From JAJTFW01 sp046330075 (GTDB lineage Bacteria; Bacteroidota; Bacteroidia; AKYH767-A; OLB10), in assembly GCA_046330075.1 (NCBI GenBank), contig JAXLTL010000002.1:322037-386036 (forward strand): 64,000 nucleotides of DNA, in the 5' to 3' direction. This document shows, piece by piece, positions 16,123 through 24,088 of the stretch. Under the pieces are notes generated by a model that was not told the origin of the DNA, did no database searches, and was given only the letters and a program-made list of their open reading frames with translations. The translations under genes were made by a program, and so were the position numbers. Every line of letters begins with the position of its first letter. Position 1 is the first letter of the stretch.

Positions 16123-17754
16123 TTAATACATGCCTTCCATTCCGCCACCCGGCATAGCAGGAACAGCGGGTTTGTCTTCCTTGATTTCGCTGAGTACGCA
16201 CTCGGTAGTGAGGAGCATACCTGCGATAGAAGCAGCATTCTCCAGGGCTACACGGGTTACCTTGGTTGGGTCAATTACACCGGCTTTGAGCATGTTCTCG
16301 TACACGTCAGTGCGGGCATTGTAACCGAAGTCGTCCTTGCCTTCTTTCACTTTCTGAACAACGATGGATCCTTCGATTCCTGCGTTTTCCACGATCTGAC
16401 GCAGCGGCTCTTCGAGGGCGCGTTTAACGATCAGTACGCCGGTTGTTTCATCGTCATTGGCTCCTTTGAGTTTCTCAAGTGAAGAGATGCAACGGATGTA
16501 GGCCACGCCACCACCCGGTACGATTCCTTCTTCTACCGCAGCACGGGTAGCATGTAAAGCATCGTCCACACGGTCTTTCTTCTCTTTCATCTCAACTTCA
16601 GTAGCAGCACCAACATACAGTACGGCAACGCCACCTGCGAGTTTTGCCAGACGCTCCTGGAGTTTTTCTTTATCGTAATCAGAGGTTGTGGTTTCGATCT
16701 GTGCTTTGATCTGGTTTACACGGGCTGTGATATCTTCTTTTTTACCGGCACCGTTAACAACAGTGGTGTTGTCTTTGTCGATGGTAACTTTCTCTGCTTT
16801 GCCGAGGTAAGTGATGTCAGCTGCGTCGAGTTTGAAACCACGCTCTTCGCTGATAACTGTTCCACCGGTAAGGATCGCGATATCTTCCATCATCGCTTTG
16901 CGGCGATCACCAAAGCCCGGAGCTTTAACAGCAGCGATTTTCAATGAACCACGCAGTTTGTTTACAACGAGGGTAGCCAGTGCTTCACCATCTACATCTT
17001 CGGCAATGATCAGCAGTGGGCGACCGGTTTGAACCACTTTCTCGAGGATCGGCAGCAGTTCTTTCATGTTGCTGATCTTTTTGTCGTAAAGGAGGATATA
17101 CGGGCTCTCCAGTACCGCTTCCATTTTATCAGCGTTGGTGACGAAGTATGGGCTGATATAACCACGGTCGAACTGCATACCTTCTACTACTGTTACAGTA
17201 GTTTCTGTGCCTTTTGCTTCTTCAACAGTGATTACACCTTCTTTCTTCACTTTCTCCATCGCCTCAGCGATGAGTTTTCCGATTTCATTGTCATTGTTGG
17301 CAGAAATGGTAGCTACCTGCTCAATCTTCTGATTGTCGTCGCCCACACTCTTGCTCATTTTACGCAGTGATTCCACTACGGAAATAACGGCTTTGTCGAT
17401 ACCGCGCTTCAGGTCCATTGGATTGGCACCGGCTGCTACGTTCTTCAGACCGGCTGTTACAATAGCCTGAGCGAGAACAGTTGCTGTTGTTGTACCGTCA
17501 CCGGCAACGTCAGCGGTTTTAGAAGCCACTTCTTTCAGCATCTGTGCGCCCATGTTTTCAACCGGGTTCTTCAGCTCGATTTCTTTTGCCACACTCACAC
17601 CGTCCTTGGTGATGGAAGGTGCGCCGTATTTCTTGTCAATGATCACATTACGGCCTTTGGGACCGAGGGTCACTTTCACTGCATTTGCCAAAGCGTCTAC
17701 TCCGCGCTTTAATAAGTCGCGTGCTTCGAGGTTGAAAGAGATTTCTTTTGCCAT
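16123..17754 (-). CDS. groEL: 60-kDa chaperonin GroEL
   Basis: GroEL forms the double-ring ATP-driven folding chamber. The 543-residue protein starts AKEISFNLEAR, carries the ATP-binding stretches LGPKGRNVIID and AGDGTTTATVLA, and ends with the usual Gly/Met-rich tail (PGGGMEGMY). It is full length. It lies 43 bases downstream of groES in the standard order groES-groEL and ends at a stem-loop terminator. No CIRCE element was found upstream of the pair, so HrcA control is not indicated. Confidence 0.98.
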   Translation of the reverse strand: MAKEISFNLEARDLLKRGVDALANAVKVTLGPKGRNVIIDKKYGAPSITKDGVSVAKEIELKNPVENMGAQMLKEVASKTADVAGDGTTTATVLAQAIVTAGLKNVAAGANPMDLKRGIDKAVISVVESLRKMSKSVGDDNQKIEQVATISANNDNEIGKLIAEAMEKVKKEGVITVEEAKGTETTVTVVEGMQFDRGYISPYFVTNADKMEAVLESPYILLYDKKISNMKELLPILEKVVQTGRPLLIIAEDVDGEALATLVVNKLRGSLKIAAVKAPGFGDRRKAMMEDIAILTGGTVISEERGFKLDAADITYLGKAEKVTIDKDNTTVVNGAGKKEDITARVNQIKAQIETTTSDYDKEKLQERLAKLAGGVAVLYVGAATEVEMKEKKDRVDDALHATRAAVEEGIVPGGGVAYIRCISSLEKLKGANDDETTGVLIVKRALEEPLRQIVENAGIEGSIVVQKVKEGKDDFGYNARTDVYENMLKAGVIDPTKVTRVALENAASIAGMLLTTECVLSEIKEDKPAVPAMPGGGMEGMY

Positions 17755-17797
17755 GGTTTCTTATTGGATTTTTTGTTTTTTAGTGATGGTTGTTTAA

Positions 17798-18076
17798 TCA
17801 GATTACTGCGAAGATGTCAGATTCACGCATGATCAGCAGCTCTTTGCCGTCGACGCTGATTTCAGTTCCGGCATATTTTCCGTACAAAACGGTATCGCCC
17901 ACTTTAACGGTCAGGGGTTCATCCTTTTTACCATTACCTACAGCTACTACTTTGCCTTTCTGGGGTTTCTCTTTCGCTGTGTCAGGGATGATGATGCCGC
18001 TGGCGGTTTTCTCTTCTGCCGGTGATACTTCCACGATCACGCGGTCAGCCAATGGTTTGATACTAACATTACTCAT
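17798..18076 (-). CDS. groES: 10-kDa co-chaperonin GroES
   Basis: GroES caps the GroEL chamber. The 92-residue protein has the family start IKPLADRVIVE, the mobile-loop region EEKTASGIIIPD and the LYGKYAGTE and DGKELLIMRE segments. It is the first gene of a groES-groEL operon. It lies about 180 bases after secG on the same strand, separated by a strong hairpin, so it is probably transcribed separately from the secG operon. Confidence 0.97.
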   Translation of the reverse strand: MSNVSIKPLADRVIVEVSPAEEKTASGIIIPDTAKEKPQKGKVVAVGNGKKDEPLTVKVGDTVLYGKYAGTEISVDGKELLIMRESDIFAVI

Positions 18077-18138
18077 GATGCTTGATTTTATTTAGGTGTT
18101 TTTTGAATTGTGTTGATATGGGAACAATTTCCCGAACG

Positions 18139-18166
18139 CCCGATTACAGGGATCATGCCAATCGGG
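18139..18166 (-). promoter_or_regulatory. Inverted repeat upstream of groES
   Basis: CCCGATT (18139-18145) and AATCGGG (18160-18166) form a 7-bp inverted repeat with a 14-base spacer, 63 bases upstream of the groES start. It does not match CIRCE. It could be an operator or a leader hairpin; the role is not known. Confidence 0.35.
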
Positions 18167-18175
18167 AAAAAATGA

Positions 18176-18223
18176 AAAATGCTGTCAAAATTTCCCGTTC
18201 CGGTGAATTTTTGACAGCATTTT
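18176..18223 (-). terminator. Terminator after secG
   Basis: A perfect 15-bp inverted repeat (within 18176-18190 and 18208-18223, core ATGCTGTCAAAA) ends in A and T tracts on both sides. It follows the secG stop on the minus strand and isolates the operon from groES-groEL. Confidence 0.8.
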
Positions 18224-18255
18224 CTGGCCAGCTTGTGGACAAGCTGTCAGCGTAA

Positions 18256-18630
18256 TTATTGAGCAGGTGCCGTAGCTGGCTGTCCTGCTGGTTGACCTGC
18301 TGGTTGACCGGCAGGCTGTGCAGCAGGTTGTGCGGCAGGAGCACTGGGAAGTGCAGTATTCTGCATTTGCTCTTCTATGATAGACGAACCTTCGCTCGTG
18401 GATGCACCTCTTGGAAGTACAAAGTTGCCGGCCATTGCCAGTACCAGCATCCCAATGGCAAAACCCCAGGTCAGTTTCTCAAGGAAATCCGTGGTTTTGC
18501 GAACCCCCATAATCTGGTTGGATGCCTGGAGTCCGGATGCAAGTCCGCCGCCTTTTGAATTTTGAACCAACACAACAGCGCAGAGCAGGATGCTGACAAT
18601 GATGAGCAGTATGACAATTAATGTGAACAT
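18256..18630 (-). CDS. secG: Preprotein translocase subunit SecG
   Basis: SecG is the small accessory subunit of the SecYEG channel. The 124-residue protein has two membrane helices (about 2-22 and 54-74) joined by the signature loop VQNSKGGGLASGLQ. The C-terminal tail is a low-complexity Ala/Gln/Pro stretch with AGQP repeated three times, encoded by a tandem 12-bp DNA unit near 18280-18310, which may vary in length. The gene is last in the miaB-activator-lptE-TPR-secG operon, 7 bases after the TPR gene, and is followed by a strong terminator. Confidence 0.93.
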   Translation of the reverse strand: MFTLIVILLIIVSILLCAVVLVQNSKGGGLASGLQASNQIMGVRKTTDFLEKLTWGFAIGMLVLAMAGNFVLPRGASTSEGSSIIEEQMQNTALPSAPAAQPAAQPAGQPAGQPAGQPATAPAQ

Positions 18631-18637
18631 AATCGAA

Positions 18638-20347
18638 TCAGGAGTTAGATTTTTTCTTCAGTTCTTCTATAAGGGCTGCAAAGTAACGGCTTTTTTCGGG
18701 GAATTTCAAGCTTAATTTCTGATAGAATGAAATGGCCTTTTTGAAATTACCTTGCTGGGCATAAATACTTGCTAATGTTTCAGTTACAAGATCGTCCGGC
18801 TCAAGAATTGACTTTTTGGCCATGTTAGACGGACTGTAGAATGTGCTCTTGGAGGGGGTGATCCGGGGCTCTTCACGGATAAATTTGTCGATCAACTCAC
18901 CCGCCGGTACACGTGGTTTGGGCGGATCCGTATCCACCAATGAAGGGTCTGGGATCGGTTTTCTGGGAGGAATGATCTCTCCGGTGAATATGGTTTCGGC
19001 TGCCTGATTTTCTTCGGGGACCGTGGATACGCCGGGCTGATGCTGTTCCGGTTCCACTGCCGGACGAGGATCTGCTGAAGTAACCGGCGCGGCATATACC
19101 TGAACCGGGGTTTCGGCAGCAGTACTGACCGGAGTATCCATCGCTTCGGATTTCACGAAAATGAACTTCACATGGGCAACCGGAGAACCGGCTCTGGTAT
19201 CAGCAGTCGTATTTTCGTATATGCCTGCCGTTAGAGAAGGCGCCGTTTCTGCTTCCTGCGCTGGAGTTTCTTCCTGACGTTCAGCCACCGTTGTAAAAGC
19301 AGGTGATTCCGCTGATTCCGGATTACCGGCCGTTGCAGTCTGAACTGCTTCGGGTACCATGGTTTCTGCAGCGGGTGTCGGTTCTTTCTTTTCCTCCGGC
19401 GGGTGATTCAGCTTCAGCCAGTCACTGAAGGAATGAATTTCACGGGTGTGGGTGGTGTAATTCTCTTCGGTGTGTCCGTACGTTGTTGGTGTATCTGGAG
19501 CAGGCTGCTCAGTAAGCGGAGCAACGTCTGCGGCTTCGATTTCTTCCGGTAACTTATCGTTGAAATATTCTGAATTCCGTAATCGGGATTCAGCGAGGCT
19601 TTCCCGGATAATATCTTCCAGCGGATCCTGTGCCTGCTCTTCTGCAGGCGGAGGTGTTGTTGCAATTGAGTTAACGGTTTCAGCAGGCGGGTTTAATTCT
19701 GCTGCTGCGGGGACGAATGCAGGAAGGTCCGTCAATAAGGATTCCGGTTCTCTTTCAGCCGGTGTTTCAGCTGCCGTGTACAACGTGCTTTCCGGTAATG
19801 CAGCGGTTTCAGTAGGTTCCTGTTCGGATGTTTCTGTGGTTTGTTCTTCGCCGGAAGGAAAAACAGAGTCTGCAGGTAGGTTTTCAGGCTCCTGCCAGAA
19901 ATTGAGTTCTTTCAACCGTTGGTTGACGATTTCTTCCACCGACATTTTGGCTTCGTCCGTTGGCGCTTCGTATTCAGGGAGTGAAGAAGTGATTTCCGCA
20001 GCCACAACCGGCTCAAAAACGGGAGCCGGTGTTTCATCTGTTTCCTGAGCCGGAACGGCAGGGGATGCTGATTCGTAAATACCGGCCATGACATCATCGC
20101 TGGTCGGTCCGTCCGGTTCCGGATGAATAAGGCGGAAGAGACGGGTGCGGTCAGGAGCCAGCGACGCAGTGACTTTGAGTTGTTGCGGGTATTGTACACT
20201 GTCATTGACAGCGAGCTGTTTCAGATAAAGGTAACGCAGCGGCTGGCAGTACGGAAACTGTCCCGCTAGCGAAGCAATACTGTCTGTGGAGACAGTAGCT
20301 GTCAGCTCGGGATGCCGTACCAGGTCCAGGAATTGCTCTCTTGTCAT
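18638..20347 (-). CDS. TPR-containing protein with long Pro/Glu/Thr-rich linker
   Basis: I recognise no named function for this 569-residue protein. The N-terminal 110 residues look globular (REQFLDLVRHPEL, FPYCQPLRYLYLK). A low-complexity linker rich in Glu, Pro, Thr and Ala covers roughly 120-470. The last 90 residues contain a TPR-like helical pair (LVTETLASIYAQQGNFKKAISFYQKLSLKFPEKS). There is no signal peptide, so it is likely cytoplasmic. Its start overlaps the lptE stop by one base and secG follows after 7 bases, so it belongs to this operon. A protein of this shape between lptE and secG seems conserved in Bacteroidota (from memory). Confidence 0.75.
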   Translation of the reverse strand: MTREQFLDLVRHPELTATVSTDSIASLAGQFPYCQPLRYLYLKQLAVNDSVQYPQQLKVTASLAPDRTRLFRLIHPEPDGPTSDDVMAGIYESASPAVPAQETDETPAPVFEPVVAAEITSSLPEYEAPTDEAKMSVEEIVNQRLKELNFWQEPENLPADSVFPSGEEQTTETSEQEPTETAALPESTLYTAAETPAEREPESLLTDLPAFVPAAAELNPPAETVNSIATTPPPAEEQAQDPLEDIIRESLAESRLRNSEYFNDKLPEEIEAADVAPLTEQPAPDTPTTYGHTEENYTTHTREIHSFSDWLKLNHPPEEKKEPTPAAETMVPEAVQTATAGNPESAESPAFTTVAERQEETPAQEAETAPSLTAGIYENTTADTRAGSPVAHVKFIFVKSEAMDTPVSTAAETPVQVYAAPVTSADPRPAVEPEQHQPGVSTVPEENQAAETIFTGEIIPPRKPIPDPSLVDTDPPKPRVPAGELIDKFIREEPRITPSKSTFYSPSNMAKKSILEPDDLVTETLASIYAQQGNFKKAISFYQKLSLKFPEKSRYFAALIEELKKKSNS

Positions 20348-20850
20348 TACCAGTTACTCACAGATTTATTAAAGATGTCGTCAATCAGCTGACGGTTGAT
20401 TTCGTCGATCAGACTCAGCTCAACTTCTGTCAGATTTTTTTTCGCGTCGTAATCGGCGTAGCGTGTAAAAGTAGTCTCAAAATTCTGTTTGGCATCCTTG
20501 GTATTGGTGAATTTTACGTATACGCTAATGGTCAGCCGGTTCAGGGCAGCCGTTTCTGTTCCCTGAATCGCCACCGGAGCAGTCCGGTAATCAGAAATAT
20601 AGCCTTCGAACTGGAGGTCGCCATCGCGGTCTGCCTGGCGGAGATTGGCCAGCGAGATGAACCGTTCTTTCAGTTTTTCGGTGAACGCCTGACTGAGCAA
20701 TGGCTGCACCAGCTGGGCCCGGTTGGGGAAGTATTGCACTGAAAAAGACTTCACTTCCGGGGAGATGGAAGCGCCGGTAAATGAATAGACTCCGCAGCCG
20801 GAAATAATTCCGACCATCCCTAACAGGAAGGCAGCTACGAAGTTCTTCAT
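20347..20850 (-). CDS. lptE: LPS assembly lipoprotein LptE
   Basis: The 167-residue protein has a lipoprotein signal (GIISGC, C19) followed by GVYSFTGASISPEVKSF, the Bacteroidota LptE start, and the family pattern FTEKLKERF, LQFEGYISDYR and LTISVYVKF. LptE plugs the outer-membrane LptD barrel that inserts LPS at the surface. Its ATG overlaps the stop of the upstream activator gene (4 bases) and its stop overlaps the TPR gene start, so translation in this operon is coupled. Confidence 0.88.
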   Translation of the reverse strand: MKNFVAAFLLGMVGIISGCGVYSFTGASISPEVKSFSVQYFPNRAQLVQPLLSQAFTEKLKERFISLANLRQADRDGDLQFEGYISDYRTAPVAIQGTETAALNRLTISVYVKFTNTKDAKQNFETTFTRYADYDAKKNLTEVELSLIDEINRQLIDDIFNKSVSNW

Positions 20851-22067
20851 TCCTTGATCTGGTATTCGTTGATTTTGCGGTAAAGGGTGCGTTCGGAGAT
20901 GCCAAGTTCACGGGCTGCTTCCTTGCGTTTGCCTTTGTGTTTGGAGATGGCTTTGCGGATCATCTCTTTTTCTTTTTCCGCGAGACTCAGCGTTTCATCC
21001 TGCATCTCGGTATGCCCTTCAATTTTGATGGGCTGCGTGCTGAGTGTTACACCGGGTTCGGTTTCGATGATTTCCGAACGCCGCGGAGCAGGATAAATTT
21101 CATCGGAGAACTCTTCTGTTTCAGGGAGGTTGACTGAACCGCCATTCATCAGCGTTGCCACTACTTTCTTGAGCTCGGTGAGGTCTTTCTTCATGTCGAA
21201 AAGTACCTTATAGAGGAGTTCACGTTCACTGAATTCTCCTCCGTTGCGGGCTTCGTCGCGCAGTACCATGGGCAGCGCTTTCGATTCCTGCCCGGGAAGA
21301 TATTTTAAGAGGATATCGGCCGTAATTTCTTTTTTCTGCTCGAGGATGGAAAGCTGTTCCGTAACATTTTTCAGCTGGCGGATATTTCCGGGCCAGCGGT
21401 ATTCAACGAGCAAGTGCTGCGCTTCGGGCAGGAGATGAATGGTGGGCATCTTGTACCGGTCGGCGAAGTCAGCCGCGAATTTCCTGAACAAAAGATGGAT
21501 GTCTTCCTTGCGTTCGCGCAGTGGCGGCACATGGATGGGTACGGTATTCAGGCGGTAGTACAGATCTTCTCTGAATTTGCCGCGTTCAATGGCTTCGGGA
21601 ATATTCACGTTGGTGGCAGCCACAACGCGCACATTGGTTTTCTGCACTTTGCTGGAACCTACACGGATGAACTCTCCGGTTTCCAGTACGCGCAGTAAAC
21701 GTACCTGCGTCATCATGGGTAATTCAGCTACTTCGTCGAGGAAAATGGTGCCACCATTCACAACTTCAAAATAACCTTTACGGGCTTCGTGTGCGCCGGT
21801 GAAAGAACCTTTTTCGTGACCGAAAAGTTCAGAGTCGATGGTGCCCTCAGGAATAGCACCACAGTTGACAGCAATGTTGGGTCCGTGTTTGCGGCTGCTG
21901 AGGAAATGAATGATCTGCGAGAAGATTTCTTTCCCGGTTCCGCTTTCACCGGTGATAAGCACACTGAGGTCAGTAGGAGCTACCTGTCGCGCAATGTCGA
22001 TCGCGTGATCTAACAGCGGCGAATTACCGATAATTCCGTACCTGTTCTTTATTTCCTGTATGCTCAT
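20847..22067 (-). CDS. Sigma-54-dependent transcriptional activator without receiver domain
   Basis: The 406-residue protein is an NtrC-type AAA+ activator: Walker A GESGTGKE at 40-47, the sigma-54 contact loop GSFTGA at 87-92 (the usual form is GAFTGA; GSFTGA is a known variant), Walker B GGTIFLDE at 105-112, and a Fis-type HTH at the C-terminus (AARELGISERTLYRKI). The N-terminus lacks a response-receiver or sensor domain, so control may be at the level of expression. Targets are unknown. It sits 9 bases after miaB and overlaps lptE by 4 bases. Confidence 0.9.
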   Translation of the reverse strand: MSIQEIKNRYGIIGNSPLLDHAIDIARQVAPTDLSVLITGESGTGKEIFSQIIHFLSSRKHGPNIAVNCGAIPEGTIDSELFGHEKGSFTGAHEARKGYFEVVNGGTIFLDEVAELPMMTQVRLLRVLETGEFIRVGSSKVQKTNVRVVAATNVNIPEAIERGKFREDLYYRLNTVPIHVPPLRERKEDIHLLFRKFAADFADRYKMPTIHLLPEAQHLLVEYRWPGNIRQLKNVTEQLSILEQKKEITADILLKYLPGQESKALPMVLRDEARNGGEFSERELLYKVLFDMKKDLTELKKVVATLMNGGSVNLPETEEFSDEIYPAPRRSEIIETEPGVTLSTQPIKIEGHTEMQDETLSLAEKEKEMIRKAISKHKGKRKEAARELGISERTLYRKINEYQIKE

Positions 22068-22076
22068 ACTGAAAAG

Positions 22077-23555
22077 TTATTCAGCAACCACGCTGCCGAT
22101 AAGGGTGGCGGCGGTGCAGCGTTCTATTTTTACATTTACATAATCACCGGGCTTCAGATCTCCTTTGGGGAATACCACCACGGTGTTCTGGGAGTTGCGT
22201 CCCGACAGCATCTCTTCTGATTTTTTCGATGTGCCTTCTATCAGTACCCGGTATGTCTGTCCCAGTCCTTCCTTTGTTCTGACCGCTGAGAGCTGCTGCT
22301 GCAAATCCACAATCTCCTGTAATCTTCTGCTCTTGACCTCTTCCGGAATATCGTCGGCAAATTGCTTCGCAGCCGCAGTGCCCGGACGTTCAGAATATTT
22401 GAACATATAGGAGAAATGGTAGCCGGCCCATTCCATCAGACTCAAGGTTTCCTGATGATCTTCTTCTGTCTCACTGCAGAAACCACTGATGATGTCGGTA
22501 CTGAGACCGCAGCCGGGAAGGATTCGACGGATACTTTCTATTCTTTCGATGTATTGTTCACGGGTATAGCCACGGTTCATCTTCTCCAGCATGCGTGTGC
22601 TTCCGCTCTGAACGGGAAGATGGATGTACTTGCAGATGTTTTCGTATTTCGCCATCACGTGCAATACCGCATCGGTCATGTCGCGGGGGTTGCTGGTGCT
22701 GAAACGCACGCGTAAATCCGGATGTACCTGCGCTACTTTCTCAAGCAGATCGGCGAAAGTGGTAAAGCGGGATTGTTCATCAGCAGGCAAGGTATGGTGT
22801 AGTGCGGCATGTACTGTTTCTGGTTCGAGCTCTTTCTTTTGTCCGCCACCCCACCAGAGGTAGGAATCCACATTTTGTCCGAGCAGGGTGACTTCCCGGT
22901 ACCCGTTATTGAAGAGTTCACGTGTTTCGGCAACGATACTCTCGGGGTCACGGCTGCGCTCGCGTCCACGGGTAAAGGGTACCACGCAAAAGGCACACAT
23001 ATTATCACATCCGCGCATGATGGAGACAAAGGCTGTAACACCATTGGATCCTAAACGAACCGGACTGATATCGGCATACGTCTCTTCGCGGCTGAGTAAA
23101 ACGTTCACTGCTTTTTGTCCGCTTTCCACCCGCTCAATGAGGTTGGGCAGGTCGCGGTAAGAATCGGGTCCGGCAACGATATCTACCAAATGCTCTTCTT
23201 CGAGGAACTTCGATTTCAGGCGTTCGGCCATACAGCCCAACACGCCCACGATGAGACCCGGATTCTGTTTCTTCAATTTTTTAAAATCCTGTAGTCGCGC
23301 CCGCACCCGCTGTTCCGCATTATCGCGAATGGAGCAGGTATTAATAAAGATCACATCCGCCTGACCAAAGTCGCGGGTCGTTTCAAAGCCGGTGCCGGTC
23401 AAAATCGACGCAACAATCTCACTATCAGAGAAATTCATCTGACAGCCATAGCTTTCCAGAAAGAGTTTCTTGCCATTCAATTCGATCGCAGGAGCCACCA
23501 TGGTAGCTTCGCCTTGCCGTTGGTCGTCGATGACCTTATTTCCGTGTTCCAGCAT
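22077..23555 (-). CDS. miaB: tRNA-2-methylthio-N6-isopentenyladenosine synthase MiaB
   Basis: MiaB adds the 2-methylthio group to i6A37 of tRNA. The 492-residue protein has the N-terminal MTTase domain (YGCQMNFSDSEIV, CSIRDNAEQR, GCMAERL), the radical-SAM cluster C-x3-C-x2-C in CDNMCAFCVVPFTRG, the ISGFCSET motif and a C-terminal TRAM domain. A roughly 25-residue insert with WWGGG follows GQNVDSY, seen in Bacteroidota MiaB. The ATG at 23555 is chosen over one 48 bases upstream because the promoter -7 element TATCTTTG lies between them (23580 to 23573). First gene of the lptE-secG operon. Confidence 0.95.
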   Translation of the reverse strand: MLEHGNKVIDDQRQGEATMVAPAIELNGKKLFLESYGCQMNFSDSEIVASILTGTGFETTRDFGQADVIFINTCSIRDNAEQRVRARLQDFKKLKKQNPGLIVGVLGCMAERLKSKFLEEEHLVDIVAGPDSYRDLPNLIERVESGQKAVNVLLSREETYADISPVRLGSNGVTAFVSIMRGCDNMCAFCVVPFTRGRERSRDPESIVAETRELFNNGYREVTLLGQNVDSYLWWGGGQKKELEPETVHAALHHTLPADEQSRFTTFADLLEKVAQVHPDLRVRFSTSNPRDMTDAVLHVMAKYENICKYIHLPVQSGSTRMLEKMNRGYTREQYIERIESIRRILPGCGLSTDIISGFCSETEEDHQETLSLMEWAGYHFSYMFKYSERPGTAAAKQFADDIPEEVKSRRLQEIVDLQQQLSAVRTKEGLGQTYRVLIEGTSKKSEEMLSGRNSQNTVVVFPKGDLKPGDYVNVKIERCTAATLIGSVVAE

Positions 23556-23572
23556 GATATAATAAAGGAGTG

Positions 23573-23610
23573 CAAAGATAGGAAAAACAGGGGTGACTGA
23601 CAAGTTGTCA
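23573..23610 (-). promoter_or_regulatory. miaB operon promoter with palindromic operator candidate
   Basis: On the minus strand a -33 TTG (23603-23601), a 20-base spacer and a perfect -7 TATCTTTG (23580-23573) form the best complete promoter seen in the window. A perfect 13-base palindrome TGACAAGTTGTCA (23598-23610) overlaps the -33 element, as expected for an operator. The binding protein is unknown. Confidence 0.65.
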
Positions 23611-23625
23611 GAGGGGGATTGATGG

Positions 23626-23662
23626 CCCCGAGGGGGATTCCAGTTTGGAATCCCCCTCGGGG
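23626..23662. repeat. Perfect 17-bp hairpin
   Basis: The arms 23626-23642 and 23646-23662 are perfect complements with only 3 bases (GTT) between them. Runs of C and G flank the core GATTCCA. It has no T-tract and lies upstream, not downstream, of miaB, so a terminator role is not obvious. The sequence GAGGGGGATT also occurs as a direct repeat just before it (from 23611). Confidence 0.75.
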
Positions 23663-23670
23663 CGGGATGG

Positions 23671-23810
23671 GATTGATGGGGGTGATGATAAGGGGGATGG
23701 GATTGATGGGGGTGATGATAAGGGGGATGGGATTGATGTTGATGATGATAAGGGGGATGGGATTGATGTTGGTGATGATGATAAAGGGATGAGATTGATA
23801 AGGGGGATAC
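23671..23810. repeat. 30-bp minisatellite, G-rich
   Basis: The unit starting GATTGATGGGGGTGATG repeats with an exact 30-bp period: copies at 23671-23700 and 23701-23730 are identical, the copy at 23731-23760 differs at a few bases, and a fourth copy (23761 on) carries insertions. One strand has runs of five G. The unit length is 10 codons, so one frame stays open through the array with a DGIDGGDDKG-like repeat, but there is no convincing start or promoter and I do not call it a gene. Confidence 0.8.
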
Positions 23811-23833
23811 TCCGAAACCCTGTAACTATAAAA

Positions 23834-23853
23834 CCCTGAGGCTACGCTCAGGG
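23834..23853. repeat. Small CCCTGAG/CTCAGGG hairpin
   Basis: CCCTGAG (23834-23840) and CTCAGGG (23847-23853) pair around GCTACG. This looks like a short dispersed intergenic hairpin of a kind common in Bacteroidota, recalled from memory. A GCGCAAGCGC mini-palindrome follows directly. Confidence 0.5.
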
Positions 23854-23875
23854 CGCAAGCGCTCCGAAACCCCGC

Positions 23876-23915
23876 AACTTTGCGACTTTGAAACTTTGTA
23901 ACTTTGTAACTTTCT
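23876..23915. repeat. Octamer array resembling serial -7 promoter boxes
   Basis: About five 8-bp units of the type AACTTTGT follow each other (AACTTTGC, GACTTTGA, AACTTTGT, AACTTTGT, AACTTTCT). Read in phase, units give TAACTTTG, a perfect TAnnTTTG -7 element, more than once. It lies about 175 bases upstream of topA; no other function is visible in the stretch up to 24088. Confidence 0.6.
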
Positions 23916-24088
23916 CCACCCCTTCCAGCCGTTTTATCCCATTTGTATCCGTTTATTTTTCAATCTTAATAAGCTGTTAATCAGTATAGTTGAATAAAAA
24001 CTGCCAAAACCCCGTTCGGAAGTGATGATTAAAATTCCCTTATTTTGCGCCCTGAACATTAAATCCCCTTAACCCCTATACCACCCGA

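Noticed and set aside
18077..18175. CIRCE operator upstream of groES
   Set aside because: The inverted repeat present (CCCGATT/AATCGGG) does not match the TTAGCACTC/GAGTGCTAA pattern.
23645..23839. 64-codon frame through the minisatellite (Asp/Gly-rich repeat peptide)
   Set aside because: It starts inside a hairpin, has no promoter or ribosome-binding signal, and is open only because the repeat unit is a multiple of 3.
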